DNA of 64,000 nt from Acidimicrobiia bacterium. Lineage in GTDB: Bacteria; Actinomycetota; Acidimicrobiia; IMCC26256; PALSA-610. The position numbers were made by a program, and so were the translations under genes. Below are positions 17,395-28,098 of this stretch, in pieces. Each line of letters begins with the position of its first letter. Within the stretch, counting starts at the first letter, position 1. The DNA lies in contig BPGH01000001.1 in NCBI GenBank assembly GCA_026002935.1, positions 731,965 to 795,964 on the forward strand, in the 5' to 3' direction. The notes beneath the pieces were generated by a model. It was not told the DNA's origin. It was given only the letters and a program-made list of their open reading frames with translations, and made no database searches.

Positions 17395-17534
17395 CCCGTG
17401 TGACCTCCAGGCGGGCCGAAGCGGGCGCTCGGCGCGCGCCGCCCGTGTCCGCGCGTGCGCGCCGGTGACCGGCCGGGAACATCCGGGGGCCCGCGAGCGT
17501 CGTTACGAGGCTCGGGTGCCCGGACGTCCCGGGC

Positions 17535-17747
17535 GACCGATTTCACCGATCCTTCCGATCGGTCGGCGCCAAAGAAGCCGGCCGACCGGCCGATAGAATG
17601 GGCACAGCCGGCGAGTCGCCGGCTTCGCCATCTGAGCGGGTCCCGGGCCTCGGATGCAGGTCGGCTGCACGTCGAGGCGGGTACCGGGGCACGCTCCGGG
17701 GCGGGGCCGGGCGGGCGAGCCGGAACGCTCACGAGAGGCGGTAACCA
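17535..17747 (+). promoter_or_regulatory. clpC promoter and structured leader
   Basis: The 365-base gap before clpC holds no gene. An inverted repeat GACCGAT...ATCGGTC (17535-17565) contains a tighter one, CCGATC-5-GATCGG (17546-17562), possibly a regulator site. TAGAAT at 17594-17599 is a good -10. The expected transcript would start just before a strong hairpin, GCCGGCGA/TCGCCGGC at 17607-17623. About 125 bases of GC-rich leader follow, ending in GAGAGG before GTG 17748. No obvious ClgR box was recognised. Confidence 0.5.
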
Positions 17748-20243
<2,496 letters not shown>

Positions 20244-20343
20244 CCCGCCCGGCCGTCCGGCGCCGCGTGGGGTCGGTGCCGGGTACGGCCGGCGTCGCGC
20301 AGGGCGGTGCCCCGTGTGCCGGTGCCTCGTGGTCGTCCCCGCC

Positions 20344-20471
20344 CGTGGTCACGCCCGGCACGGCCGGTTGGCACCGCGGTGACCACGAGCGGGTGCCTCG
20401 GGCGTCGCCGCGAGGGTCGTTGCCGCCCGTGGTCACGCCCGGCGCGGCCGGTTGGCGCCGCGGTGACCACG
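20344..20471. repeat. Two copies of a 44-bp inverted-repeat element
   Basis: The 277-base gap after clpC has no gene. It contains two near-identical 44-base elements (20344-20387 and 20428-20471; two base differences), each bounded by CGTGGTCAC and GTGACCACG. Each could form a 9-bp stem with a 26-base GC-rich loop. They could end clpC transcription or be small mobile repeats. No T-run follows. Confidence 0.75.
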
Positions 20472-20520
20472 GGGAGCGGCGCGGGCTCGGTCGCCGGGCG
20501 CGGCTGCCGATAATGGGTTG

Positions 20521-21297
20521 GTGCCGAACCGCCGCCACCGGGGCGCCCTCCTGGCGCTCACTGTCGTGCTCGGGTTCGCCGCGGCCGGGTGCCGGGTCGA
20601 CGTGCACGTCCGCGCCGCGCTGCACGAGGGCGGTGCCGGGACCCTGACCGCGACGGTGTCGCTCGACGAGGAGGCGGTCGGCCGCCTCGAGCGCAACGGC
20701 CGCACCCTCGAGTCGGCGGTGCTGCTCGACGACCTGCGGGCCGCCGGCTGGGAGGCCGCATGGGAGCGCGACGGCTCCGGGGCGCGCCTGGTGCTGGCCC
20801 ACGGCTTCTCGGGCGAGGACGAGCTGAACGCGCGGCTGCGCGAGCTGGCCGGGGACACGGGCGCGGTGCGCGACGGGCACGTCGTCGACGAGGACGGGTT
20901 CGTGCGGTCGCGCGAGGCGATCTCGTTCACGGGCGACCGGCGGGCACTGGAGGTCGGCATCGGGGACGACGCGGCGCTCGCCGACGCGCTCGAGGCCGCG
21001 GGCCTCGACGTCGCCGCACTCGACGAGGAGCTCGGGGCGCAACTGGGCGACGCACTCGTGCTGCGGATCACCGCGCAGGCGCCCGGCGGCCGGCTCGAGA
21101 CCGTCACCGTCGACGCGGGCGACGAGCGCCGGGTGTCGGCCGCCCGTTCCACGATCGCGGCCGGCCGGCTCGTCACCGTCGGGATCGCCGCGATCCTCGC
21201 CTTCCTCGGCGGGCTCCTGTACCTCGCGGCCGCCATGAGTGCGCGCCGCGATCGGGCGCGCCGCGGGCCCGAACCGGAACGTCACCCGCTCATGTGA
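20521..21297 (+). CDS. Membrane-anchored lipoprotein of unknown function (LppM-like)
   Basis: A 258-residue exported protein. A signal peptide with lipobox AAAGC (cysteine near residue 23) is followed by an extracytoplasmic domain of about 190 residues (VDVHVRAALHEGGAGTLTATVSLDEEAVGRL and similar) and one C-terminal membrane helix (TVGIAAILAFLGGLLYLAAAM) with a basic cytoplasmic tail. The lipid anchor plus C-terminal helix layout resembles LppM/DUF3153 proteins of actinobacteria. GTG 20521 is chosen, and a GATAAT hexamer lies about 7 bases upstream. No partner is evident between clpC and radA. Confidence 0.7.
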   Translation: MPNRRHRGALLALTVVLGFAAAGCRVDVHVRAALHEGGAGTLTATVSLDEEAVGRLERNGRTLESAVLLDDLRAAGWEAAWERDGSGARLVLAHGFSGEDELNARLRELAGDTGAVRDGHVVDEDGFVRSREAISFTGDRRALEVGIGDDAALADALEAAGLDVAALDEELGAQLGDALVLRITAQAPGGRLETVTVDAGDERRVSAARSTIAAGRLVTVGIAAILAFLGGLLYLAAAMSARRDRARRGPEPERHPLM

Positions 21298-21425
21298 TGC
21301 ACGGGCCGGCGCCGTGCGGACCACGGGGACGTCCCCCTGATGTGACGCCTGGTCGCGCCGGCGGCCGGCCGTCGCCTCCCGCCGGGCTCCCGCCGCCCGT
21401 CGCCGGCGGTGTCGCACCGGGCCGC

Positions 21426-21431
21426 TACGCT
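21426..21431 (+). promoter_or_regulatory. TANNNT -10 element for radA
   Basis: TACGCT, then 7 bases, then GTG 21439. There is no ribosome site between. Confidence 0.45.
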
Positions 21432-21438
21432 GACCCCC

Positions 21439-22793
21439 GTGAGCCGAACACATGTTCGCTACCGGTGCGCGAGGTGCGGGTACGAGTCGCCCAAGTGGCT
21501 CGGCCGCTGCGGCGAGTGCGGCGAGTGGGGGAGCCTCGGGGAGGAGCCGCTGCCCGCCGCCGGCGGCGCACCCGCCGCACCCGGGAGCAGTCCCGTGCCC
21601 CTCGGGGCGGTCGACCCGCTCGGTGCGCCCCGGCGGCCGACCGCGCTGGCCGAGCTCGACCGGGTGCTCGGCGGCGGCGCTGGTGGCGGGCTCGGTCACG
21701 CTCCTGGGCGGCGAGCCCGGCATGGGCAAGAGCACGCTCCTGCTCCAGGCGCTCGCCGCGATGGCCGGCCACGGTGCCCGCTGCCTGCTCGTGTGCGCCG
21801 AGGAGTCGCCCGCGCAGGTGCGGCTGCGGGCCGCGCGGCTCGGGCCGGTCGCGGCGGACGTGCTCGTCGTCGGCGAGACCTCGCTGCCGGCCGTGTGCGC
21901 GCACGTGGAGGCGCTGCGCCCCGACGTGCTGGCGGTCGACTCGATCCAGACCGTGCACGACCCCGACGGGCCGGGTGCCGCCGGATCGGTGGGCCAGGTG
22001 CGCGACTGCGCGCAGCGGCTCGTGCGCCTCGCGAAGGAGCTCGGCGTCGCGACCCTGCTCGTCGGGCACGTCACCAAGGACGGCGCGCTCGCGGGCCCGC
22101 GGGCGCTCGAGCACGTCGTCGACACGGTGCTCGCGTTCGAGGGCGACCGGCACCACGCGCTGCGCCTGCTGCGCGCGCTGAAGCACCGGTTCGGCCCGAC
22201 CGACGAGCTCGGGCTCATGGAGATGACCGGCGAGGGGCTGCTCCCGCTCGCCGACCCGAGCGCCCTGTTCCTCGCGGACCGGCGTCCCGGCCTGCCGGGG
22301 TCGGTCGTCGCTGCCCGTGCTCGAAGGCGCCCGCCCCCTGTGCGTCGAGGTGCAGGCGCTCGTGCACGACACGCCCGCGCCCCTGCCGCGGCGGGTGGCG
22401 CAGTCGGTCGACGGCAACCGCCTCGCGATGCTCCTCGCCGTGCTCCAGCGCCGGGCCGGGATCCCGGTGGCGGGCGCGGACGTCTACGCGAGCGTGGCCG
22501 GTGGCGTGCGCGTCGCCGAGCCCGGTGGCGACCTCGCGATCGCGCTCGCGGTCGCGAGCGCGCGGCTCGACCGCCCGGTGCCGCCCGACACCGTGGCGCT
22601 CGGGGAGATCGGCCTCGGCGGCGAGGTGCGGCAGGTGGCGCAGACGCCCCGGCGGCTCGCCGAGGCGGTGCGGCTCGGGATGCGCCGCGCGATCGTCCCT
22701 CCCTCCACTCCCGACGTGCGCGGCCTCGAGGTCGTGCGGGTCGCCGACGTGTCGGACGCCTGCGCCGCCGCGGGCCTCGGGGCTGCCGCCTGA
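21439..22793 (+). CDS. radA: DNA repair protein RadA, two frameshifts
   Basis: RecA-like branch-migration ATPase of recombination repair. It has the N-terminal zinc finger (CARCGYESPKWLGRCGECGEW), Walker A GGEPGMGKST, the RadA KNRFG-type motif as KHRFGPTDELG, and a C-terminal Lon-like domain (GGVRVAEPGGDLAIALAVASA; GEIGLGGEVRQV). The product is complete only if read in three frames: an extra G near 21679 (GGG then LVAGSVTLLGG) and another at 22310 (GSVV then LPVLEGARPL). Both lie immediately before CTG. The conserved sequence on every side argues for consensus errors. The order radA-disA matches Bacillus and, as a neighbour pair, mycobacteria. Confidence 0.92.
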
Positions 22794-22830
22794 GCGGGCC
22801 GTGCCGGCCCCGTCGGCCCCGGGGGGCCGG

Positions 22831-22859
22831 ACGACAACCCCGGTGCTGCTTGGTACCCT
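22831..22859 (+). promoter_or_regulatory. Candidate disA promoter
   Basis: TACCCT at 22854-22859 with ACGACA 17 bases upstream, and a short leader to GTG 22918 with GGAGGA ribosome site. A GC-rich hairpin (CGGCCCC/GGGGCCG, about 22814-22829) just upstream may end radA transcription. Confidence 0.35.
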
Positions 22860-22917
22860 CGACGGGCGCGCTCGCACGAATGGCGGTCCGCCGTTCGAGT
22901 CGCCAGTGGAGGACCCA

Positions 22918-23994
22918 GTGCTGGCCCCGACGGCCCGTTCGGAAGCCCTGTATGCCGCGCTCCGGCTGGTCGCGCCCGGCACGCCCCTTCGCGAGGGGAT
23001 CGACCGGATCCTCCAGGCGAAGATGGGCGCCCTGATCGTCGTCGGCGACGGCCCCGAGGTCCTCAACATCTGCTCCGGCGGCTTCCTGTTCGACGCCGAG
23101 TTCACGCCGCAGCGGCTGTCGGAGCTGGCGAAGATGGACGGGGCGATCATCCTCGCCTCCGACGGGTCACGGGTCGCCCGGGCCAACGTCCACCTCGTCC
23201 CCGACCCCGACATCCCGACCACCGAGACCGGGACGCGCCACCGCACCGCCGAGCGGGTGGCCCGCCAGATCGCCGTCCCCGTGATCACGGTGTCGGAGGA
23301 GATGGGCGTCGTGTCGATCCACTACCGGGGCTTCAAGAAGACCCTCGAGCCGATCCCGCGCGTGCTGGACCGGGCCGACCAGGCGCTCCAGATCCTCGGG
23401 CGGTACAAGGCGCGCCTCGACGGCGTGAGCGGCGCGCTGTCGGCGCTCGAGGTCGAGGACCTCGTGACGGTCCGCGACGTCGCCACGGTGCTGCAACGCG
23501 CCGAGATGGTGCGGCGCATCGCCCACGAGATCGAGGGGTACGTGGTCGAGCTCGGCACCGACGGCCGGCTCGTCGAGCTCCAGCTCGAGGAGCTCACCGG
23601 CGGGGTCGAGGAGGACCGCCGACTCGTGTGCAAGGACTACTTCGTCGAGTCGTCCGACTGGGTGCTCGAGCAGGTCACCAACCGGCTCGCCGAGCTCGAC
23701 GACGACGAGTTGCTCGACCTGCGGCAGGTCGCGGGGTTGCTCCACCTGCCCGCCGAGATGGACCTCGACTCGCCGTTGCAGCCGCGCGGCTACCGGCTGC
23801 TCAGCAAGATCCCGCGGCTGCCCGAGGCCATCGCCGAGAAGGTCGTCGAGCGCTTCGGGCAGCTCCCGAAGATCATGCGGGCGTCGATCTCGGACCTGGT
23901 CGAGGTCGAGGGCGTCGGCGAGGCACGGGCCCGGGCGATCAAGGACGGCCTCGCCCGCGTCGCCGAGACCAGCATCCTCGACCGCTACGCGTGA
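22918..23994 (+). CDS. disA: DNA integrity scanning diadenylate cyclase DisA
   Basis: Makes cyclic di-AMP from two ATP and senses branched DNA. The 358-residue protein has the N-terminal DAC domain with GALIVVGDG, the catalytic KMDGAIIL and the TRHRTAERVA motif (about residues 105-125), a central helical spine, and a C-terminal helix-hairpin-helix (LVEVEGVGEARARAIKDGL). GTG 22918 is supported by GTGGAGGA 6-12 bases upstream. The position after radA agrees with a role in reporting DNA repair state. No c-di-AMP phosphodiesterase is in the window. Confidence 0.96.
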   Translation: MLAPTARSEALYAALRLVAPGTPLREGIDRILQAKMGALIVVGDGPEVLNICSGGFLFDAEFTPQRLSELAKMDGAIILASDGSRVARANVHLVPDPDIPTTETGTRHRTAERVARQIAVPVITVSEEMGVVSIHYRGFKKTLEPIPRVLDRADQALQILGRYKARLDGVSGALSALEVEDLVTVRDVATVLQRAEMVRRIAHEIEGYVVELGTDGRLVELQLEELTGGVEEDRRLVCKDYFVESSDWVLEQVTNRLAELDDDELLDLRQVAGLLHLPAEMDLDSPLQPRGYRLLSKIPRLPEAIAEKVVERFGQLPKIMRASISDLVEVEGVGEARARAIKDGLARVAETSILDRYA

Positions 23995-24041
23995 GCGGCG
24001 CGGGCGCGGGCGCGCCGCGCCCGCGCCGTGGACGCGCTCGC

Positions 24042-24047
24042 TATCTT
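24042..24047 (+). promoter_or_regulatory. TANNNT -10 element for the dienelactone hydrolase gene
   Basis: TATCTT lies 8 bases before ATG 24056 with no ribosome site between. Confidence 0.45.
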
Positions 24048-24055
24048 CCGCGGTC

Positions 24056-24805
24056 ATGGCGGCGCTGAGGGAAGGCCCGGTGCACGACGTCACCGTCGAG
24101 GCGCGCACGCTCGTCGTCGACGGTGCGGAGGTCCCCGCGATCCACGCCCGGCCCGACGGCATGCCGGTGGCCGGGCTCGTGCTGCACCCCGACATCGGCG
24201 GCATCCGCCCGCTGTTCGAGGACCTGGCCCGGCGGCTCGCGACCCACGGGCTGGCCGTCTGCGCGCCCGAGCCGTACGCCCACCAGCCCCCCGAGGCGCG
24301 CGCGACCGTCGAGGACCGGCTCGCGCACGCGAAGGACCTCGTCGACGCGGTCCAGCTCGCCGACCTCGACGCCGCGGCCAACCTGCTCGTGGTCGAGGAC
24401 GACGTGCGCCGCGTGTCGGTGCTCGGCTTCTGCATCGGCGGCTACTACACGTTCAAGGCGGCCGCCACCGACCGCTTCGACGCCGCGGTCGCGTTCTACG
24501 GGATGCTGCGCACGCCGCAGCAGTGGAAGGGTCCGGGCCACGAGCGCGAGCCGCTCGAGGTGGCCGCCGGCGTCGTCCCGACGCTCGCGGTGTTCGGCGG
24601 CGCGGACCCGTGGACGCCCGCGGTCGACATCGACGCGTTGCGGGCCGCGTGGCGCGACCGCGACGACTGCGAGATCGTGGTCGTCGAGGGCGCCGACCAC
24701 GGCTTCGTGCACGACCCCGAACGCCCCGCGCACCGCCCCGACGACGCGGCACGCTGCTGGGAGCGGGCGCTGGCCTGGGTGACGGCCGGACCGCCGCGCC
24801 GCTGA
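24056..24805 (+). CDS. Dienelactone hydrolase family protein
   Basis: A 249-residue alpha/beta hydrolase of the DLH branch, in which the nucleophile is cysteine: GFCIGG (about residues 124-129). The acid is Asp in FGGADPWTP and the base His in EGADHGFVHDP. The N-terminus VLHPDIGGIRPLFEDLARRLA matches carboxymethylenebutenolidase-type enzymes. Substrate is unknown, and no aromatic-degradation genes are near. It ends at the edge of a 16-base tandem repeat whose units each contain TGA, and one of these provides the stop. Confidence 0.88.
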   Translation: MAALREGPVHDVTVEARTLVVDGAEVPAIHARPDGMPVAGLVLHPDIGGIRPLFEDLARRLATHGLAVCAPEPYAHQPPEARATVEDRLAHAKDLVDAVQLADLDAAANLLVVEDDVRRVSVLGFCIGGYYTFKAAATDRFDAAVAFYGMLRTPQQWKGPGHEREPLEVAAGVVPTLAVFGGADPWTPAVDIDALRAAWRDRDDCEIVVVEGADHGFVHDPERPAHRPDDAARCWERALAWVTAGPPRR

Positions 24806-24902
24806 CCCGCCGCGCCGCTGACCCGCCGGGCCGCTGACCCGCCGGGCCGCTGACCCGCCGCGCCGCTGACCCGCCGGACCGCCGCGCCGCTGACCCGCCG
24901 GG
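24799..24902. repeat. Array of a 16-bp tandem repeat
   Basis: Six units close to CCGCTGACCCGCCGGG (last two bases GC, GG or GA), with one half-unit of 8 bases at 24879-24886. The array starts over the stop codon of the hydrolase gene and fills the gap before the convergent Crp-type gene. The rest of the gap to 24945 shows nothing further. Confidence 0.9.
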
Positions 24903-24945
24903 CCGCGACGGCGGGGCCGCCTCGGCCGTCGCGGCGACCGCCGCC

Positions 24946-25614
24946 TCAGACCGTCGCGCGGGCCGCGAGCTCGTCGCGGTCGAGGATCCGGTAGCGGTAG
25001 CGGCCCGACACCTCGAGCCAGCCGAGCTTGATGAACGTCGCGATCGCCTTGTTCACGCGCTCGCGTGACGCCCCCACCATCCCGGCGAGCTCCTCCTGCG
25101 TGAGGGGCATGCGGAACTCGTCCTCGCCGTCGGCGAGCTCGAGCAGCCGCTTCGCCGTCCGCCCGGTCACGTCGAGGAACATCGCGTCGGCGAGCGCCTC
25201 GTCGGTCGCGCGCAGCCGCCGGGCGAGGATGCGCACGACCGCCCAGAGCACCTCGGGCCGGTGGGCGAGCACCTCGCGCACGTCGTCGAAGTCGATCGCG
25301 ATGACGTGCACGGTCGTGAGGGCCCGGGCGTCGGCCGAGCGGTGCCCGCCGTCGAACATCGACATCTCGCCGAACAGGGCGCCCGGTCCGAGCACCGAGA
25401 TCACCGACTCCCGACCGTCGTTCGCCGTCGCGACGATCGCGACGCGGCCCGAGAACACGACGAAGAGCTGCGTGGCCAGTTCGCCCTTGCGGAAGATCAG
25501 CTCACCCCGCCGGAACTTCGCGAGCGCGGTGCGGCCCCGGAGCTGCTCCAGCAGCTCGGGCGGAAGGGTCCCGAAGAGGTCGGTCTTGTCGAGCACCGGT
25601 TGACGTGCCGCCAT
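24946..25614 (-). CDS. Crp/Fnr family transcriptional regulator with cAMP-type pocket
   Basis: A regulator of 222 residues from ATG 25614. The N-terminal cyclic-nucleotide-binding domain has GEMSMFDGGHRSADARA, whose Gly-Glu and Arg-Ser-Ala match the cAMP cassette of Crp. A dimer helix and winged HTH follow (LTQEELAGMVGASRERVNKAI recognition region). No Fnr-type cysteine cluster is present. An in-frame ATG at 25719 would add 35 poorly conserved residues, but 25614 gives the standard family start. It may act on its own promoter or on the divergent YacL-like gene, but I saw no clear TGTGA half-sites there. Confidence 0.85.
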   Translation of the reverse strand: MAARQPVLDKTDLFGTLPPELLEQLRGRTALAKFRRGELIFRKGELATQLFVVFSGRVAIVATANDGRESVISVLGPGALFGEMSMFDGGHRSADARALTTVHVIAIDFDDVREVLAHRPEVLWAVVRILARRLRATDEALADAMFLDVTGRTAKRLLELADGEDEFRMPLTQEELAGMVGASRERVNKAIATFIKLGWLEVSGRYRYRILDRDELAARATV

Positions 25615-25773
25615 CTCCGCCAGTCCTGGTTCCGTGACGCTATCCCTCGGGTCGCCTGCGGGCCCGCCACGGGCTGTGACGGACGTCGCAGTTCCATCGG
25701 CGGCCGGCGGCCCTTCCATGAGCGCGAACCGTGCCGTTCAACCCGATTCCCGCCCGGCCGATGGGGAGTCGGG

Positions 25774-26811
25774 ATGTTCGTCGAAGGGGTCCGCCTGTTC
25801 GTCGTGGTGCTCGGCACCGCCGCCGGGTACTGGCTCGCCCAGGACCACGGCGTCGAGTCCGAGGGCATGGCCGCGATGCTCGGGTGCCTCGTCGGGTACG
25901 TCGGCGGGGGCGTCCTGGGCCGGCTCCTCGACCGGGCCGTCGGCGCGGTCGAGCGGCGCGCCGAGGCCGTCAACCCGGCGCAGGTGGTCGCCGGGGCCCT
26001 CGGGGCGCTCGCGGGCGGCGTCGCCGCCGTGGTGTTCGTGCTCCCGGTCGCGCTGCTGTTCCCGCCACGGATCGCGTTCCCGGTCGCCGGCCTCGTCACC
26101 TGGGTCGCGGGCTGGCTCGGCCACCGGGTGCTCGGCCGCAAGAGCGTCGCCGTCCTCGAGATGCTGGGCCTGTCGACGCGCCCGCTCGTGCGCGCCCACG
26201 CGTACGACTCCCGCGACGGGCTGCTCGTCGACTCGTCGGTCGTGATGGACGGGCAGCTCCTGACGCTGGCGCGCACCGGCCTCCTGGGCTCCGACCTGCT
26301 CGTGCCCCAGTTCGTGCTCGACGAGATCCAGGGGTTCGCGGACGCCCCCGACGGGCAGCGGCGTCGCCGGGCCCGCCGCGGCCTCGAGATGCTCGAGACG
26401 CTCCGCACCGACGGGCCGGTGCGCGTGTTCGTGCTGGAGGACGAGGTCCCCGAGATCGACGCGGTCGACGCCAAGCTCGTCGCGCTCGCCCGCCGGCTGC
26501 AGCTGCGCCTCCTCACCAACGACGGTCCCCTCGCGCGCGCCGCCGAACTCCAGGGCGTGCCGACGTGCAACCTGCGCCGGCTCGCGCAGGAGCTGTCGCC
26601 CGCCGTGATGCCCGGGGACTTCGTGCGCGTCGCCCTCACCCGCCGGGGCCGGGAGCAGGGCCAGGGTGTGGGCTACCTCGACGACGGCTCGATGGTGGTG
26701 GTGAACGGCGGCGAGACCCTCGTCGGCGGTCCCGAGGTCATGCTGCAGGTGACGTCGGTGGTGCCGACCGCGGGCGGGCGCCTGGTGTTCGCCGCCCTCG
26801 ACGAGTCGTAA
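25774..26811 (+). CDS. YacL-type membrane protein with PIN and TRAM domains
   Basis: A 345-residue protein. Four hydrophobic helices fill about residues 1-130, then a PIN nuclease-like domain (LLVDSSVVMDGQLL, LVPQFVLDEIQ, DAKLVALARRL and LLTNDGPLARAA supply the acidic metal-site residues) and a C-terminal TRAM RNA-binding domain (MPGDFVRVALTRRGREQGQGVGYLDDG). This is the YacL family, which follows disA in Bacillus and precedes ispD. In mycobacteria that place is taken by carD. GGAG 8-9 bases before ATG 25774 supports the start. An RNase role is inferred from the domains. Confidence 0.9.
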   Translation: MFVEGVRLFVVVLGTAAGYWLAQDHGVESEGMAAMLGCLVGYVGGGVLGRLLDRAVGAVERRAEAVNPAQVVAGALGALAGGVAAVVFVLPVALLFPPRIAFPVAGLVTWVAGWLGHRVLGRKSVAVLEMLGLSTRPLVRAHAYDSRDGLLVDSSVVMDGQLLTLARTGLLGSDLLVPQFVLDEIQGFADAPDGQRRRRARRGLEMLETLRTDGPVRVFVLEDEVPEIDAVDAKLVALARRLQLRLLTNDGPLARAAELQGVPTCNLRRLAQELSPAVMPGDFVRVALTRRGREQGQGVGYLDDGSMVVVNGGETLVGGPEVMLQVTSVVPTAGGRLVFAALDES

Positions 26812-26886
26812 CCGGGCGGCCCTCCCCGCTCCGCCCGCCCCGACGCCGGTCGCCGGCCCGCGGCGCCCGCTTGGCAGACTGCGGGG

Positions 26887-27528
26887 GTGCCGGTGTGGGC
26901 GATCGTCGTCGCCGCGGGCAGCGGGACCCGCTTCGGCGGCGCGAAGCAGTTCGCGCCCCTGGGCGGCACGACCGTGCTCGACCGGTCCGTCGCCACCGCG
27001 CTCGCCCATGCCGACGGCGTCGTCGTCGTGCTGGCCCCCGGCGCGCGCTGGGAGCCGCCGTCGGGCGTCACGGTCGCGACCGGCGGCGCGACGCGCTCCG
27101 ACTCGGTGCGGGCGGGCCTGGCGCACGTGCCGGAGGACGCGGCCGTCGTGGTCGTCCACGACGCCGCCCGCCCGCTCGCGCCGGGCGCCCTGTTCGAGGC
27201 CGTGGTCCGCGCGGTCCGGGAGGGCGCGGACGCGGCCGTGCCGGTCGTGCCCGTGGCCGACACGATCAAGCGGGTCGCGGACGGCCGGGTGGTCGAGACG
27301 GTCCCGCGTGACGACCTCGTCGCCGTCCAGACGCCCCAGGCGTTCCGCGCGCCGGTGCTGCGGGCCGCGCACGCCGCCGGCGGGTCGGAAACCGACGACG
27401 CCGCGCTCGTCGAGGCGCGCGGCGGTACCGTCGTGTGCGTGCCCGGCGACCCGCGGAACCTGAAGGTGACGGTCGCCGCCGACCTCGACGTCGTGCGGGC
27501 GCTGGCGGGGGCGGGCGGGCCGGCGTGA
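26887..27528 (+). CDS. ispD: 2-C-methyl-D-erythritol 4-phosphate cytidylyltransferase (IspD)
   Basis: Third step of the MEP isoprenoid pathway: MEP plus CTP to CDP-ME. The 213-residue protein has the nucleotide loop AAGSGTRFGGAKQF, GGATRSDSVRAGL, VVHDAARPLAP, VADTIKRV, the QTPQAFR loop and the closing GDPRNLKVT. It overlaps ispF by GTGA. CAGACT six bases before GTG 26887 may be a weaker version of the leaderless -10. Confidence 0.96.
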   Translation: MPVWAIVVAAGSGTRFGGAKQFAPLGGTTVLDRSVATALAHADGVVVVLAPGARWEPPSGVTVATGGATRSDSVRAGLAHVPEDAAVVVVHDAARPLAPGALFEAVVRAVREGADAAVPVVPVADTIKRVADGRVVETVPRDDLVAVQTPQAFRAPVLRAAHAAGGSETDDAALVEARGGTVVCVPGDPRNLKVTVAADLDVVRALAGAGGPA

Positions 27529-28022
27529 GGTACCGCGTCGGCCTGGGGTTCGACGTCCACCCCTTCGGCGACACGCCCGGCCTGGTGCTCGGCGGCGTCC
27601 GCGTCGACGGTGCTGCGCGCCTGGCCGGCCACTCCGACGGCGACGCCGTCGCCCACGCGGTCGCGGACGCGCTCCTCGGCGCCGCCGGTCTCCCCGATCT
27701 GGGGACGCTGTTCCCCGCCGGCGACGACCGCTACCGGGACGCCGACTCGATCGGGTTGCTGCGGACGGTCGCGCAGCGGGTCGCGCGCGACGGCTGGTGG
27801 TGCGACAACGTCGACGTCGTCGTCGTCGCCGAGACGCCGCGGCTCGGTCCGCACGTCGACGCGATGGGCGCGAACCTCACCGCCGCGCTCGCGCCGCTGC
27901 GCGAACCCATGGGCCACGGGGTCGGTGTGCGGGTGAAGCCCAAGCGCGGCGAGGGGCTCGGTGCCATCGGCCGCGCCGAGGGGATCGCGGTGTGGGCGGT
28001 CGCGCTGCTCGCCCGGGGCTGA
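27525..28022 (+). CDS. ispF: 2-C-methyl-D-erythritol 2,4-cyclodiphosphate synthase (IspF)
   Basis: Cyclises CDP-ME 2-phosphate to MEcPP, two steps after IspD. The 165-residue protein has the zinc-binding GFDVHPFG (Asp and His), the LAGHSDGDAVAHAVADALLGAAGLPDLG loop, FPAGDDRYRDADS and the C-terminal KRGEGLGAIGRAEGIAVWA. It uses GTG 27525 overlapping ispD. Supplies isoprenoid units that the polyprenyl synthase at 16405-17382 uses. Confidence 0.97.
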   Translation: MRYRVGLGFDVHPFGDTPGLVLGGVRVDGAARLAGHSDGDAVAHAVADALLGAAGLPDLGTLFPAGDDRYRDADSIGLLRTVAQRVARDGWWCDNVDVVVVAETPRLGPHVDAMGANLTAALAPLREPMGHGVGVRVKPKRGEGLGAIGRAEGIAVWAVALLARG

Positions 28023-28084
28023 CGTCCGGGCCGCCCCACGCGGGCGGGCGCACGGGGACGGATCGCGCCGCGCCGGGCCGCCGG

Positions 28085-28090
28085 TAGCCT
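28085..28090 (+). promoter_or_regulatory. TANNNT -10 element for cysS
   Basis: TAGCCT, then 8 bases, then GTG 28099. No ribosome site is visible. Confidence 0.45.
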
Positions 28091-28098
28091 CGCGGCCC

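Noticed and set aside
20344-20471. CRISPR-like repeat pair
   Set aside because: Only two copies, each with internal inverted ends, and no cas genes.
24799-24902. CRISPR array
   Set aside because: Units of 16 bases are directly adjacent with no spacers and no cas genes are near.
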